Origin: CAYMPH01 sp964529415
Lineage (GTDB): Bacteria; Spirochaetota; UBA4802; UBA5550
DNA: 64,000 nt
NCBI GenBank assembly: GCA_964529415.1
Contig: CAZGWD010000011.1
Coordinates: 62,001-126,000, forward strand
Reading direction: 5' to 3'
A program made the translations under genes and the position numbers. Each line of letters starts with the position of its first letter. The stretch's first letter is position 1. Positions 33,418 to 42,275 of this stretch are shown here, piece after piece. Below the pieces are notes generated by a model. That model saw only the letters and a list, made by a program, of their open reading frames with translations. It was not told the origin of the DNA and made no database searches.

Positions 33418-34479
33418 CTATTTCAAATCAAATAATAAAGGCTGATCTTCCTTTTCGAAAAATCCGCTTGCAGATACTCCGGTTAAACGGATTTTTTTTT
33501 CACCTGTATAATTTTTAATTAAAAGTTCTGAAGCAGTTTTATATATTTCATTTTCATCATCCGTAAATTGCCCATTAGTAATGCTTCTGGTAATCTGGCT
33601 GAAGTCTTCAAACTTTAATTTAATTGATATAGTTCTGCATTTTAAATTTTCTTTTTTAAGTCTGTATGCAATTCTGCCGGAATGTTCTTTTAAAGACTTG
33701 TTCAGGATATTTAAATCAGAATAATCTTCATCAAAAGTGATTTCAGATGCAATAGATTTTGTCTCTCTGTCGGATATAACAGGACGATCGTCAATTCCTC
33801 TTGCGAAATTATACAGCATGATCCCGAATTTACCGAAATTTTCAGTTAGTTCATCCGCTGTAAATCTCTGCAGATCTCCGCATGTTGCAACATTCATCCT
33901 AAGAAGTTTTTCAGTTGTTACTTTTCCGACCCCGCAGATTTTTTTTACCTCCAGATTTTTTACGAAATTATCAACCATGTGGGGCTTAATTACAAAAATG
34001 CCGTCGGGTTTATTCGTTTCAGATGCTATTTTAGCAAGAAATTTATTCGGGGCAACTCCTGCTGAAGCAGTCAGGTTCAATTCAAGTTTTATTCTGTTTT
34101 TAATTTCAACTGCAATATCAGTTGCGAATTCAATATTTTTTTTATTTACTGTTACATCGAGATAAGATTCATCAAGTGAAACAGGTTCAATAAGATCAGT
34201 ATAGTCTTTGAATATCAGATTCAGCTTGCCCGATGCTTCTGAATATTTTCTGAAATCAGGCTTGACAATTTTCAAATTTCTGCACAGTGACATGGCTCTT
34301 TTAACAGGCATTGCAGAATGAATTCCGTATTTTCTTGCTTCATATGAAGCTGCTGCAACAACGCTGCGTTTTTCGGGACTGCCTCCGACAACAACGGGTT
34401 TTCCTTTAAGGGCAATATCGTCGCGCTGTTCTATAGAGGCGTAAAATGCATCCATATCAATATGAATAATTTTTTTCAT
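33418..34479 (-). CDS. dinB: DNA polymerase IV (Y-family)
   Basis: The 353-residue protein is a complete Y-family polymerase. 'IIHIDMDAFYASIEQRD' holds the first catalytic Asp and steric gate region, 'SLDESYLDVT' the other catalytic acids, and 'VKKICGVGKVTTEKLLRMN' the helix-hairpin-helix of the thumb. A little-finger domain follows. The C-terminus 'QPLLFDLK' matches a beta-clamp-binding peptide (QxxLF). It performs error-prone translesion synthesis. Confidence 0.95.
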   Translation of the reverse strand: MKKIIHIDMDAFYASIEQRDDIALKGKPVVVGGSPEKRSVVAAASYEARKYGIHSAMPVKRAMSLCRNLKIVKPDFRKYSEASGKLNLIFKDYTDLIEPVSLDESYLDVTVNKKNIEFATDIAVEIKNRIKLELNLTASAGVAPNKFLAKIASETNKPDGIFVIKPHMVDNFVKNLEVKKICGVGKVTTEKLLRMNVATCGDLQRFTADELTENFGKFGIMLYNFARGIDDRPVISDRETKSIASEITFDEDYSDLNILNKSLKEHSGRIAYRLKKENLKCRTISIKLKFEDFSQITRSITNGQFTDDENEIYKTASELLIKNYTGEKKIRLTGVSASGFFEKEDQPLLFDLK

Positions 34480-34671
34480 TAATTCACTTATTATTATTCT
34501 GTTTATAATATCAAATGATTTCTTTTTGTTGTTTTTTTTATGAATTTGTCTAATTTAAATATAATTAAAATCCAGAAAAGTTCTTTAAAAAAAATACACT
34601 CTGTGACTTCGTGTCTTTGTGGGTGAAATTTTTACTATTTATTTAATATATAATAAAAACGAGGATAACTG
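34480..34671. other. Intergenic region with a degenerate repeat fragment
   Basis: Between divergent dinB and icd. The stretch near 34599-34624 (CTCTGTGACTTCGTGTCTTTG) resembles one arm of an extragenic repeat type common in environmental genomes, but its partner arm is absent. The icd promoter must lie here; I see no consensus with confidence. Confidence 0.35.
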
Positions 34672-35886
34672 ATGAAACCTGAAAAGATTAAATATGAAAA
34701 CGGAAAAGTAGAAGTTCCGGAAAATCCGATAATTTTATTTATCGAAGGGGATGGCACAGGTCCTGACATCTGGAATGCTGCAAAAATTGTATTCGATGCA
34801 GCTGTAGAAAAAGTATATAAAGGAAAGAGAAAGATTGAGTGGATGGAGGTTCTTGCAGGTGAAAAGGCATTTAAGAAAACAGGAGAATGGCTTCCGGAGG
34901 AAACTCTCAATAAAATCAAGGAATATAAAATTGCGATAAAAGGTCCTCTTACAACTCCGGTCGGCGGAGGAATCAGAAGTGTTAATGTTTCATTAAGGCA
35001 GAAACTCTTACTATTCGCCTGCATCAGGCCTGTCAGATATTTTAAAGGAGTTCCGTGTCCTGTAAAAACACCTGAACTTGTTGATATGATTATATATCGT
35101 GAAAATCTTGAAGACCTGTATGCCGGCATAGAATGGAAGCAGGGTACTCCTGATAATAAAAAAGTAATAGATTTTCTTAGAAATGATATGAAAGCAGATA
35201 TAGAATATGACGCAGGAATCGGCATTAAGCCAATCAGCAGAACAAACACAAAAAATATTGTCAGAGAAGCAATCAGGTATGCAATTACGAATAAGAAAAA
35301 AAGCGTTACTCTTGTTCATAAAGGCAATATAATGAAATTTACCGAGGGAGCTTTTAAGGAATGGGGATATGAACTTGCAGCAGATGAATTTGCTGAGCAA
35401 ACTGTCACTGAAAAGGATTTATGGGATAAATTTTCAGGAAAAATGCCTGATGGAAAAGTTTTAATCAAGGACAGGATAGCTGATGCAATGTTTCAGCAGG
35501 TTCTGCTCAGACCGGATGAATATGAAGTAATTGTCACTCCGAATCTGAATGGCGATTATCTTTCTGATGCGCTGGCTGCTCAGGTTGGCGGTCTTGGTAT
35601 GGCGCCGGGAGCTAATATCGGAAGCAGCGAAGCAGTCTTTGAAGCTACTCATGGAACTGCGCCGAAATATGCAGGGCTTGATAAGGTTAATCCGGGTTCT
35701 TTGATTTTATCCGGAGAAATGATGTTCAGATTTCTCGGCTGGAACGAAGCAGCAGACGGTATAATACGCGGAATCGAAAAAACTATTGAACAGAAAAAAG
35801 TCACTTATGATCTTGAAAGGCAAATGGTTGGCGCAGAGCTTTTAAGCTGTTCTGAATTCGCGAAAGCTGTTGCAGGGAATATATGA
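34672..35886 (+). CDS. icd: Isocitrate dehydrogenase (NADP-type)
   Basis: The 404-residue protein is close to the bacterial E. coli-type Icd. Landmarks are 'PIILFIEGDGTGPDIW', 'IKGPLTTPVGGGIRSVNVSLRQ' with the regulatory Ser position, 'RENLEDLYAGIEWK', 'TLVHKGNIMKFTEGAFKEWGYELA', 'DAMFQQVLLRPDEYEVIVTPNLNGDYLSD' and 'EATHGTAPKYAGLDKVNPGSLILSGEMM'. It converts isocitrate to 2-oxoglutarate and supplies NADPH. It appears monocistronic. Confidence 0.96.
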   Translation: MKPEKIKYENGKVEVPENPIILFIEGDGTGPDIWNAAKIVFDAAVEKVYKGKRKIEWMEVLAGEKAFKKTGEWLPEETLNKIKEYKIAIKGPLTTPVGGGIRSVNVSLRQKLLLFACIRPVRYFKGVPCPVKTPELVDMIIYRENLEDLYAGIEWKQGTPDNKKVIDFLRNDMKADIEYDAGIGIKPISRTNTKNIVREAIRYAITNKKKSVTLVHKGNIMKFTEGAFKEWGYELAADEFAEQTVTEKDLWDKFSGKMPDGKVLIKDRIADAMFQQVLLRPDEYEVIVTPNLNGDYLSDALAAQVGGLGMAPGANIGSSEAVFEATHGTAPKYAGLDKVNPGSLILSGEMMFRFLGWNEAADGIIRGIEKTIEQKKVTYDLERQMVGAELLSCSEFAKAVAGNI

Positions 35887-35979
35887 TTTTATATTATTTC
35901 ATTCTTTGAAATGGTAATAGGCGACTTGAGTTATAAAAATAATATTGACACTAAACAAAAATATAAGTATTAAAGAATT

Positions 35980-36309
35980 ATGAAATTGCCTGCAGATGTT
36001 ATTATACCAAAAGAAAAATTTACTTTGTATCTTCTGGTAAAAAGAGATTATGATGATAAGTCACAATTTTTAAGTATGGCTGGCTATAATCAGGATAATT
36101 ACGAATTATTGATTGAACATATTAAGAATATGATAATTCAAAATGATGCATTTGAGGATAAATCTGATATTTATGGAACTTTTTATATTGTTAACGGTAA
36201 TTTACATGGGACAAAAGAAGAATCAATAAATGTTTCAACAATTTGGTTGCAAAGATCAATTGATGGTAAATTTCAATTCATTACCCTTTTTCCGCAAAGG
36301 AGGATTTAG
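35980..36309 (+). CDS. DUF6883-like small protein (possible toxin-type domain)
   Basis: The 109-residue protein resembles DUF6883: 'VIIPKEKFTLYLLVKRDYDDKSQFLSMAGYNQDNYELLIEHI' at the N-terminus and 'TIWLQRSIDGKFQFITLFPQR' at the end, a conserved W...G....VTxYP-like finish. Such domains occur as toxin-like modules and next to DUF4926 genes. Its stop codon directly abuts the ATG of the next gene, as in two-gene toxin-antitoxin operons. The toxin idea is inference from context. Confidence 0.6.
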   Translation: MKLPADVIIPKEKFTLYLLVKRDYDDKSQFLSMAGYNQDNYELLIEHIKNMIIQNDAFEDKSDIYGTFYIVNGNLHGTKEESINVSTIWLQRSIDGKFQFITLFPQRRI

Positions 36310-36552
36310 ATGAAACTTTACGAGAGAGTATCCCTGATTAAAGATGAGACCAAATACGGTTTAAAAGCAGGTGATGTTGCTACATTGATTGATTATGTTC
36401 AACATCCGGGTAATGGTGAAGTCGGTTGTGTTCTTGAAATAAGTAACGCTATTGGTGAAAACATCAGCGTTATTACTGTTCCTGTTTCTTCTATTGAATC
36501 TTTGAAACCTGATGAAATATTTAGTGTTCGTCAATTTTCAAAAGCTGTTTAA
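36310..36552 (+). CDS. DUF4926-like small protein (possible antitoxin/immunity partner)
   Basis: The 80-residue protein has the small beta-barrel pattern of DUF4926 ('LYERVSLIKDETKYGLKAGDVATLIDYVQHPGNGEVGCVLEI', then 'VPVSSIESLKPDE'). It starts with no gap after the DUF6883-like gene, behind AAGGAGG at 36297-36303 inside that gene. A 11-bp stem hairpin (36542-36568) overlaps its stop codon. Confidence 0.65.
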   Translation: MKLYERVSLIKDETKYGLKAGDVATLIDYVQHPGNGEVGCVLEISNAIGENISVITVPVSSIESLKPDEIFSVRQFSKAV

Positions 36553-36568
36553 TCTAATTAAACAGCTT
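36542..36568. terminator. Terminator-like hairpin after the DUF4926 gene
   Basis: AAGCTGTTTAA/TTAAACAGCTT with a 5-base loop forms an 11-bp stem spanning the stop codon. The following T run is short, so it may act as a weak terminator or mRNA stabiliser. Confidence 0.45.
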
Positions 36569-36604
36569 ATTTTGGTCTTGGAATATTATAAACACTGCAA
36601 ATCC

Positions 36605-36904
36605 TTAACAGGATCCGCCTGTGTTTATAATAAAACCTGAACCATAAACAGATTCCCTGAAATCTACAACAACAGATGGTCCGGTTTCTATATAACCTTT
36701 CAACTTTTCATCAAGAATAACATTGAAATCATCTTTTATTACAAAATCTTTTGTATTATCCAGCTCTTCCAGAGCCAGTCCGAGATTCGGTCCGCCTCAG
36801 CCAAAACCGTTGAAAACTATTCTTAAAGCAGGTGATTTAAGCTCAGAATCTTTAAATATATCAGCAAGTTTTGCTTTTGCAATATCAGTAATTTTTACTC
36901 CCAT
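36605..36904 (-). CDS. HesB-like selenoprotein (IscA/HesB fold, in-frame TGA)
   Basis: The 99-residue protein starts ATG 36904 behind a GGAG site and reads 'MGVKITDIAKAKLADIF' then 'NGFG-U-GGPNLGLALEEL', with TGA at 36797-36799 as residue 36. In IscA/HesB proteins this is the first conserved Cys (xGxCG). The protein ends 'INTGGSC', retaining one C-terminal Cys. HesB-like selenoproteins are a known family in anaerobes; their role, perhaps iron-sulfur or redox handling, is not settled. Without Sec recoding the ORF is split and unseen. Confidence 0.92.
36755..36799 (-). promoter_or_regulatory. Bacterial SECIS-like hairpin of the HesB-like gene
   Basis: On the minus strand about 21 bases after the UGA, GCTCT-GGA-AGAGC forms a 5-bp stem with a G-containing loop about 27 bases from the UGA. 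Spacing and loop fit the bacterial SECIS rule. The stem is short, so the exact fold is tentative. Confidence 0.5.
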
Positions 36905-37137
36905 TTTTTTACTCCTTTTTATCTTTTTAATAATATACTAAAATACTTTAATTGCGTCAAGCGTAAATAGAAATTTTTCTCATTAAAATTAAAATAAAAG
37001 AATAATTGACAATTATATATATAACTAATATTAATAATTATTAAATATATTTTAAATATTTAATCTGCTCTAAATGCTTTTAGTGATTTTAGAGTAATAA
37101 TTTAAATTAATAAACAATTCCCGGAGGTTTTAATTTT

Positions 37138-37998
37138 ATGAAGAAGTCAATAATTGTTTTGCTGTTTGCTTTTATATTTTCAATATCTTTAAATGTTTTT
37201 GCAGAATGCGTAAAAGGCGACTGTGAAAATGGAATAGGGACTTTCAAAATGCAGAAAGGCGGTGAATACGAAGGTAATTGGAAAGGCGGAAAATTTAACG
37301 GTAAAGGCAAATATTCATGGCCGAATAAGAATACTTATAATGGTGATTGGAAAGACGGTATAATGGAAGGCAAAGGAGTTTTTACTGATGCCAAAGGCAA
37401 CAAATATACCGGCAGTTTTGTGAACAATAAGCAAACCGGGATTGGAACAATGGAATGGACAGATGGCGATAAATATGCCGGAGAATGGAAAGATGATGTT
37501 CGTGACGGCAAAGGGGTTTTTTCATCTGCTAATGGTTCTAAATATACAGGCGATTTTATTAAAAACAAAAAATCCGGCAAAGGAGTTTTTACTGATGCCA
37601 AAGGCAATAAATATGATGGTGACTGGCTGAACGGAGAAAGAATCGGAAAAGGAATTTTCACGTATTCCAATGGAAGTGTTTATTCTGGTGACTGGCTGGG
37701 CGATAAAATGCAAGGGATGGGAGTTTTTACATGGAAGGATGGAAATAAATATGAAGGTGAATGGGCAAACGATACCCAGGAAGGAACAGGAACATTTACC
37801 TATGCAAATAAAAGTTTTTACAAAGGGCAGTTTAAAGCAGGAAAAAGAAATGGCAAAGGATTTTATAAAGACCCTAAAGGAAATACATATGATGGAGAAT
37901 GGGTCGACGGTAAAATGAACGGCCAGGGTACTTATACAGATACAACTGGAAATAAATTTGTCGGAAAATTTAAAGATAACCAGTATGTAGGACAGTAA
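37138..37998 (+). CDS. Secreted MORN-repeat protein
   Basis: The 286-residue protein has a signal peptide (to about residue 22, 'LNVFAEC'). About eleven MORN repeats of 23 residues follow, for example 'YEGNWKGGKFNGKGKYSWPN', 'YNGDWKDGIMEGKGVFTD' and 'YTGDFIKNKKSGKGVFTD'. MORN repeats form an elongated beta-sheet for protein or lipid contact. Several repeats are nearly identical, suggesting recent internal duplication. A second, unsecreted MORN protein lies at 57803-58354. Confidence 0.92.
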   Translation: MKKSIIVLLFAFIFSISLNVFAECVKGDCENGIGTFKMQKGGEYEGNWKGGKFNGKGKYSWPNKNTYNGDWKDGIMEGKGVFTDAKGNKYTGSFVNNKQTGIGTMEWTDGDKYAGEWKDDVRDGKGVFSSANGSKYTGDFIKNKKSGKGVFTDAKGNKYDGDWLNGERIGKGIFTYSNGSVYSGDWLGDKMQGMGVFTWKDGNKYEGEWANDTQEGTGTFTYANKSFYKGQFKAGKRNGKGFYKDPKGNTYDGEWVDGKMNGQGTYTDTTGNKFVGKFKDNQYVGQ

Positions 37999-38023
37999 GA
38001 ACAAAAATAAATACAGCAATTTT

Positions 38024-38057
38024 AAATTTCAAGGGGCGAAAGCCCCTTGAAATTTTT
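38024..38057 (+). terminator. Terminator hairpin with GAAA tetraloop
   Basis: AAATTTCAAGGGGC-GAAA-GCCCCTTGAAATTT is a perfect 14-bp stem followed by a short T run. It ends the MORN transcript and lies just before the glycosyltransferase gene. Confidence 0.75.
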
Positions 38058-38074
38058 AATAAGCAGGGGATTTG

Positions 38075-39022
38075 ATGAGTTTTAAAACATACGAAGCGTG
38101 TGAGTTTTCTGAATCTAAAATCAGTGAATTAAAAAACGGTAAAAAAATTTTTGCTGTTTTTTCAACTTTTGGAGAAAGAGAATCGGATCTGATATTTGAT
38201 AAGATCAGTCTTTTGAAAAATAAACTCGGTCATGTGATAGACAGGATTATTCTGTCGCACAGAAGATCCGGTACAGACGAAGACGCTACTGAGAAAAATG
38301 CATTAAAAGCAGATCACAATGCAGATATATTCATTTGTAATTTTTCTTCAGTATCTGATATGGGAGATGAAAAAGGCAAGGGTTCTGATATGCGAAGAGC
38401 CCTTTATTATATAAATAAAAAATATGCTGCAGGGACTGATCCGGAAAATATTGTAATTCTCTTCCTTGATTCAGATGTTTCGCCGGATCATTTTGGTGAG
38501 CATTTTATTTCCGGCCTTGCAGGAGCAGTTCTTGAGGGCAATGATTTTGCGAAAGCAGGGTTCTGGCGTGAAATGGGCAGAGTGAAAAAATTTGTTGCGC
38601 AGCCTCTTTTTTCAGTTATAGATCATGAAAAATTAAACAAGCTGTCAGATTTTGCATATCCTTTGTCAGGGGAGGTTGCAGGAACGCTGAATTTTTTCAA
38701 CAGGGTCTCTTTCTGGCAGATGTACGGCGTAGAAACAGGAATAAATATTGACGCCTGTTTTGGAGGCTATAAAATTGCTGATGTCAATCTTGGATTGTAT
38801 GATCATGAGCATCATGAGGATAGAAATATTCAGAAAATTGCTTTTGGCGTAATACGGACCTATTTTCTTAAACTTATTGAATACGGAATAATTGAACTTA
38901 ATGATAATGCCGCTGTATCAGATTTATTCAAAGGCAGTGAAATATCCAGAGATGGAAGCAGAAAAGAATTTGAATTTGATCTGAAAGAAAAAAAATATCA
39001 GCCGCTAATAAATATTCTCTGA
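38075..39022 (+). CDS. GT-A glycosyltransferase, glucosyl-3-phosphoglycerate synthase-like
   Basis: The 315-residue protein has the DxD-type metal site in 'IVILFLDSDVSPDHFGEHF' and 'YPLSGEVAGTLNFFNRVSFWQMYGVETGINIDACF', a pattern of GPGS/mannosylglycerate synthases (GT81-like: PLSGE...GYGVExGxxID). Such enzymes use NDP-sugar and 3-phosphoglycerate to begin glucosylglycerate, a compatible solute. I take ATG 38075, behind AGGGGA, over a TTG three bases upstream. No phosphatase gene (gpgP) is adjacent, so the assignment stays provisional. Confidence 0.7.
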   Translation: MSFKTYEACEFSESKISELKNGKKIFAVFSTFGERESDLIFDKISLLKNKLGHVIDRIILSHRRSGTDEDATEKNALKADHNADIFICNFSSVSDMGDEKGKGSDMRRALYYINKKYAAGTDPENIVILFLDSDVSPDHFGEHFISGLAGAVLEGNDFAKAGFWREMGRVKKFVAQPLFSVIDHEKLNKLSDFAYPLSGEVAGTLNFFNRVSFWQMYGVETGINIDACFGGYKIADVNLGLYDHEHHEDRNIQKIAFGVIRTYFLKLIEYGIIELNDNAAVSDLFKGSEISRDGSRKEFEFDLKEKKYQPLINIL

Positions 39023-39044
39023 AAATTTCTAAAGAAGGTATAAT

Positions 39045-40052
39045 ATGAAAAAAATAATTTTTTCTATGCTGATAATATTCAACTGTGCCGGAATTCTCTC
39101 TGCACAGACTGTAAAAATGGCCATGCTCGATTTTAAAAAAGCCGGTATCTCCGATGCAGAGTATGCTGATATTTCAGAATATTTAAGAAAAGAACTGAAT
39201 AATAAAAAAAATTCTGTTTTAATGAACAGAGAAACTATGATAAAATATTTTACTGCAGAGAAATTTAATGCAATCGGTTGTGTTGATAACGAATGCGCCT
39301 CTGATTCAGCTTCAATCCTGAAAGCGGATGTTGTCCTTTTCGGATTGATATCAAAAAACGAAAAGAAGTATTCCATGACAATCGGTTATTTTAATGTAAA
39401 ATCCAGAGACAAGAGTTTTTCTGAAAAATTTGAATCTGAATCAACAGAAGAAATAAAAAAGAAACTGGCTCTGTTTTCTGATAAAATAGCAGCAGCTTTT
39501 CCCAAGGCTGAAATAAAAGCAGCTGATAAAACATCATGGGATGATGAGCTAAAAGAAAAAGAGGAACGCAAACATAATCTGAAATTTAATTTCGGCATCA
39601 ATACTTCATATCTGATTATGCTGTCTGCTTTTACTTTACCTGTAACATATCATCCGAATCCATTGCTTTTAGGCGTGAAATTTCAGCTTGAATTTTTTAA
39701 TTTTATTAAGGTTGGGGTAATTGGAGAGTTCGCATTTCCTCTAACGCCGGCTGAGGGTATAAACCCATTTATCGGCTCTGGAGGAGCAATTTTTTCTTTT
39801 ACTACATCTGTTTATAAAAAATATATAATTTTAATAGTTGATTTGGCTTTTCTTGGAGGAGCCTATACTTATTCTTCAATTTCTTCTTTAGCTACAGGTT
39901 TTTTAAATATTTCTCCAAGAATTGGTCTGCAATTCTTTCCAGTTTCTATATTTGCAATAGAACTGAATGTTGGTTATAATTACTATGTTTCTTCTCCATA
40001 TAAAATACCAGATGCAGTTTCAGTTGGGCTGAATTTTCTTTTCAGATTTTAA
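39045..40052 (+). CDS. Secreted two-domain protein with C-terminal beta-barrel
   Basis: The 335-residue protein has a signal peptide (cleavage near 'ILSAQ', about residue 20). An N-terminal alpha/beta domain (about 22-150) contains 'MAMLDFKKAGISDAEYADISEYLRKEL', reminiscent of TolB/CsgG-like nucleotide-free folds. Then a linker and a glycine/aromatic-rich beta-barrel region (about 175-335) end in Phe ('LNFLFRF'), the usual outer-membrane sorting signal. It likely sits in the outer membrane with a periplasmic domain. Function unknown. Confidence 0.68.
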   Translation: MKKIIFSMLIIFNCAGILSAQTVKMAMLDFKKAGISDAEYADISEYLRKELNNKKNSVLMNRETMIKYFTAEKFNAIGCVDNECASDSASILKADVVLFGLISKNEKKYSMTIGYFNVKSRDKSFSEKFESESTEEIKKKLALFSDKIAAAFPKAEIKAADKTSWDDELKEKEERKHNLKFNFGINTSYLIMLSAFTLPVTYHPNPLLLGVKFQLEFFNFIKVGVIGEFAFPLTPAEGINPFIGSGGAIFSFTTSVYKKYIILIVDLAFLGGAYTYSSISSLATGFLNISPRIGLQFFPVSIFAIELNVGYNYYVSSPYKIPDAVSVGLNFLFRF

Positions 40053-40154
40053 ATATTTATTTATTAGATTATTATTTAATTTGGATGTTTGATTTAATCA
40101 TATTAAAGTGATTTTAGACAAATTACTTTAATAGATCACTGATAGATTTTTACA

Positions 40155-40234
40155 TGTCATTTCGAACGAGTTGGAGATAACCAATCTTTTTATTAAAAAA
40201 GATTGGCTGTTATAATCGGCTCATCGAAATGACA
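40155..40234. repeat. Intergenic palindromic element, family D (80 bp)
   Basis: Terminal arms TGTCATTTCGA (40155-40165) and TCGAAATGACA (40224-40234) pair exactly. The inner stem CCAATCTTTTT/AAAAAGATTGG (40181-40206) completes a long hairpin. It resembles the GTCATTTCGA-type palindromes scattered through many bacterial genomes. Confidence 0.65.
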
Positions 40235-40270
40235 GTAACAGTTCTATTCCAGTAATTGTTTACAATTTAA

Positions 40271-40735
40271 TCATCCGCCGTATGTCTGTGGAAATGCAGT
40301 GTTTGTGTACAGATATTCAACTTTTTCTTTATGTTTCATTTCTTCTGAAGCCATTTTGAGCAGCATTTCTTTAACTTCACCTGCAGGCTGTATCTCTGAT
40401 AGGCCTTTATAAAAGTTATATGAATTGAGTTCGCGATGCGCAGCAACAAGATAAACATCTTTTGATTTCATATCTTTATTAACATCAGGTGCGTCGACAA
40501 ACTGCGCGATTTTATAATCTACAACTTCATTCATGCGAAGGCCTGAAGTGTAGTTGCCTTTCTTATATGTTTCTAGAAACTCTTTATGTTTTTTTTCTTC
40601 TCCAGCTAAAAGTTTCAGTGCATCTTTTGCGACTGAATCGCTTATAGAATTCATGAGACTATTGTAAAATTCAAAAGCATCTTCTTCGTTTTTAATTGCT
40701 CTGTCGATCAGGTATTCAAGATTTTTATTTTCCAT
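40271..40735 (-). CDS. Ferritin-like / rubrerythrin-type diiron protein
   Basis: The protein of about 154 residues starts at the Met of 'MENKNLEYLI' (40735), behind AAGGAG; a further upstream start is less likely. It has the four-helix ferritin-like bundle with paired metal motifs: 'ALKLLAGEEKKHKEFLETY' and 'EMLLKMASEEMKHKEKVEYLY' (ExxH type) plus 'AIKNEEDAFEFYNSLM' and 'AAHRELNSYNFYKGLSE'. The rubredoxin domain of full rubrerythrins is missing. It probably handles peroxide or iron. Confidence 0.88.
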   Translation of the reverse strand: MENKNLEYLIDRAIKNEEDAFEFYNSLMNSISDSVAKDALKLLAGEEKKHKEFLETYKKGNYTSGLRMNEVVDYKIAQFVDAPDVNKDMKSKDVYLVAAHRELNSYNFYKGLSEIQPAGEVKEMLLKMASEEMKHKEKVEYLYTNTAFPQTYGG

Positions 40736-40829
40736 ATAAATATTCTCCTTTTTTTTCATTCATTTTGATTGGAATTTTTAAAGCACACATTTATTTTAAA
40801 TAATAAATGTGCTTTTTAAATATCTCCCT

Positions 40830-40912
40830 CTTTTACAGTTATTTCCACATCACTGGAAATAACTGTAAAAGCAGGAAAAATATTCCGCGGGTAATCATTC
40901 CCGCGGAATATT
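40830..40912. terminator. Two adjacent strong hairpins downstream of the formate-gene cluster
   Basis: Stem one is 17 bp (40830-40846 with 40855-40871). Stem two, AATATTCCGCGGG/CCCGCGGAATATT, is 13 bp (40879-40891 with 40900-40912). Both have 8-base loops. On the minus strand they follow the transporter stop at 40927 and likely terminate that transcript and insulate the rubrerythrin gene. Confidence 0.65.
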
Positions 40913-40926
40913 GATTAAAAGCGTAA

Positions 40927-42216
40927 TTATGCTTTTTTAAATTCCGGTTTTTTATAAAGAACAGCCAAAACGAAACCAACGATCAGTAGACCAGCAGCTA
41001 TCATTAAAGATTGTGCTTTAAATTGAGCAAATACGAATGGACCAACAAGACCGGCACAAGCCCATGCTGTTAACATGAAGCCATATACTTTTCCAATATA
41101 AGTTGGGCCAAAAGAGTCAGCTGCAAATGCTGGCATGGTAGCAAATCCGCCGCCATAGCAAGCAAGAAGATAACAAGCAGCAACCAGGAAAAGAGCAAAG
41201 CTGCTTACAAATCCCTGTGACACAAGAATATAAAGAACTGCCTGAGTTGCAAACATAGTTGCAAATACAGCTTTTCTTCCAATGTTGTCGGAAATTTTAG
41301 CCCAGAATAAACGGCCAAGACCGTTAAAAATAGCTGATACAGCAACTACAAGACCGCCGCCGTAAGCAAGTGCTTTAGTTAATTCTTCACCAGTCAGACT
41401 TTTAATAGAATCAACCTGCTTGTATAGATCCTGTGCAAGAGGTGAAAGCTGTGATATAAGTCCAAGACCTGCTGATACGTTTAGGAATAACATGAGCCAA
41501 AGCATCCACCACTGTGGTTTTTTAACTGCTTCCCCAAACTGAAGTGACTGAGCTGCAGTTGCTGTTCCTGCTGCTGGTTTGAAACCTGCAGGAAGCCATC
41601 CCTGTGGAGGATTTTTAAAAAATTGAGCAGCACCTGTTACAAGAACAAGAAATACAACGCCCCAGATATAAAATGTTGTGCTGACGCCAGAGCTGATAAT
41701 TTTATCATTTTCAACAACTTTAAAAGCAGCAATCATTTTAGGAGCAATTTGACCCATAAAAAAAGCGCCAAAGCCAAAACCCATAACTGCAAGACCCGTT
41801 ACAAGGCCTCTTTTGTCTGGAAACCATCTGATTAGTGTTGCGATCGGAGTAACATATCCAAAACCGTTACCCAGCGCTGCAATTACACCATATCCAATAT
41901 AAAGAAGATAGATGTTTCCTGTCTGATCTGCAAAACCTGCTACAAGTGTACCAATTCCAAAAAGAATTCCACCAATAGTTGCTACAAAACGGGGACCTTT
42001 TTTATCGACCAGTGTTCCTCCGAATGCAGCTGCACAGCCGAGTATTCCCATTAAGATCATGAATGTAAGCTGGGTTGGAAATTCCTGCCATCCATGAGCA
42101 CCCATTAAAGGCTTTTTGAAAACTGACCATGCATAAACTGTTCCGAGGCAAAGCTGCATAACTATTGCAGCACCGGCAATAAGCCAGCGTTTTGTCTCTA
42201 AATTCTCGTTGCTCAT
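40927..42216 (-). CDS. OFA-family MFS transporter (oxalate/formate antiporter type)
   Basis: The 429-residue protein has 12 predicted transmembrane helices. Landmarks are 'WLIAGAAIVMQLCLGTVYAWSVFKKPL' at the N-terminus, 'LYIGYGVIAALGNGFGYVTPIATLIRWFPDKRGLVTGLAVMGFG' and 'CYGGGFATMPAFAADSFGPTYIGKVYGFMLTAWA', all typical of OxlT-like transporters. It lies 59 bases downstream of fdhB on the same strand, so its substrate is very probably formate or a related monocarboxylate. Confidence 0.9.
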   Translation of the reverse strand: MSNENLETKRWLIAGAAIVMQLCLGTVYAWSVFKKPLMGAHGWQEFPTQLTFMILMGILGCAAAFGGTLVDKKGPRFVATIGGILFGIGTLVAGFADQTGNIYLLYIGYGVIAALGNGFGYVTPIATLIRWFPDKRGLVTGLAVMGFGFGAFFMGQIAPKMIAAFKVVENDKIISSGVSTTFYIWGVVFLVLVTGAAQFFKNPPQGWLPAGFKPAAGTATAAQSLQFGEAVKKPQWWMLWLMLFLNVSAGLGLISQLSPLAQDLYKQVDSIKSLTGEELTKALAYGGGLVVAVSAIFNGLGRLFWAKISDNIGRKAVFATMFATQAVLYILVSQGFVSSFALFLVAACYLLACYGGGFATMPAFAADSFGPTYIGKVYGFMLTAWACAGLVGPFVFAQFKAQSLMIAAGLLIVGFVLAVLYKKPEFKKA

Positions 42217-42275
42217 ACAACCTCCATTTGTTTTATTTAATGCTTTATATTAAAAACTATTTCTTTCGGTTATTT

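Noticed and set aside
37335..38019. Minus-strand ORFs opposite the MORN gene
   Set aside because: They are produced by the repetitive Gly/Lys-rich MORN codons on the other strand.
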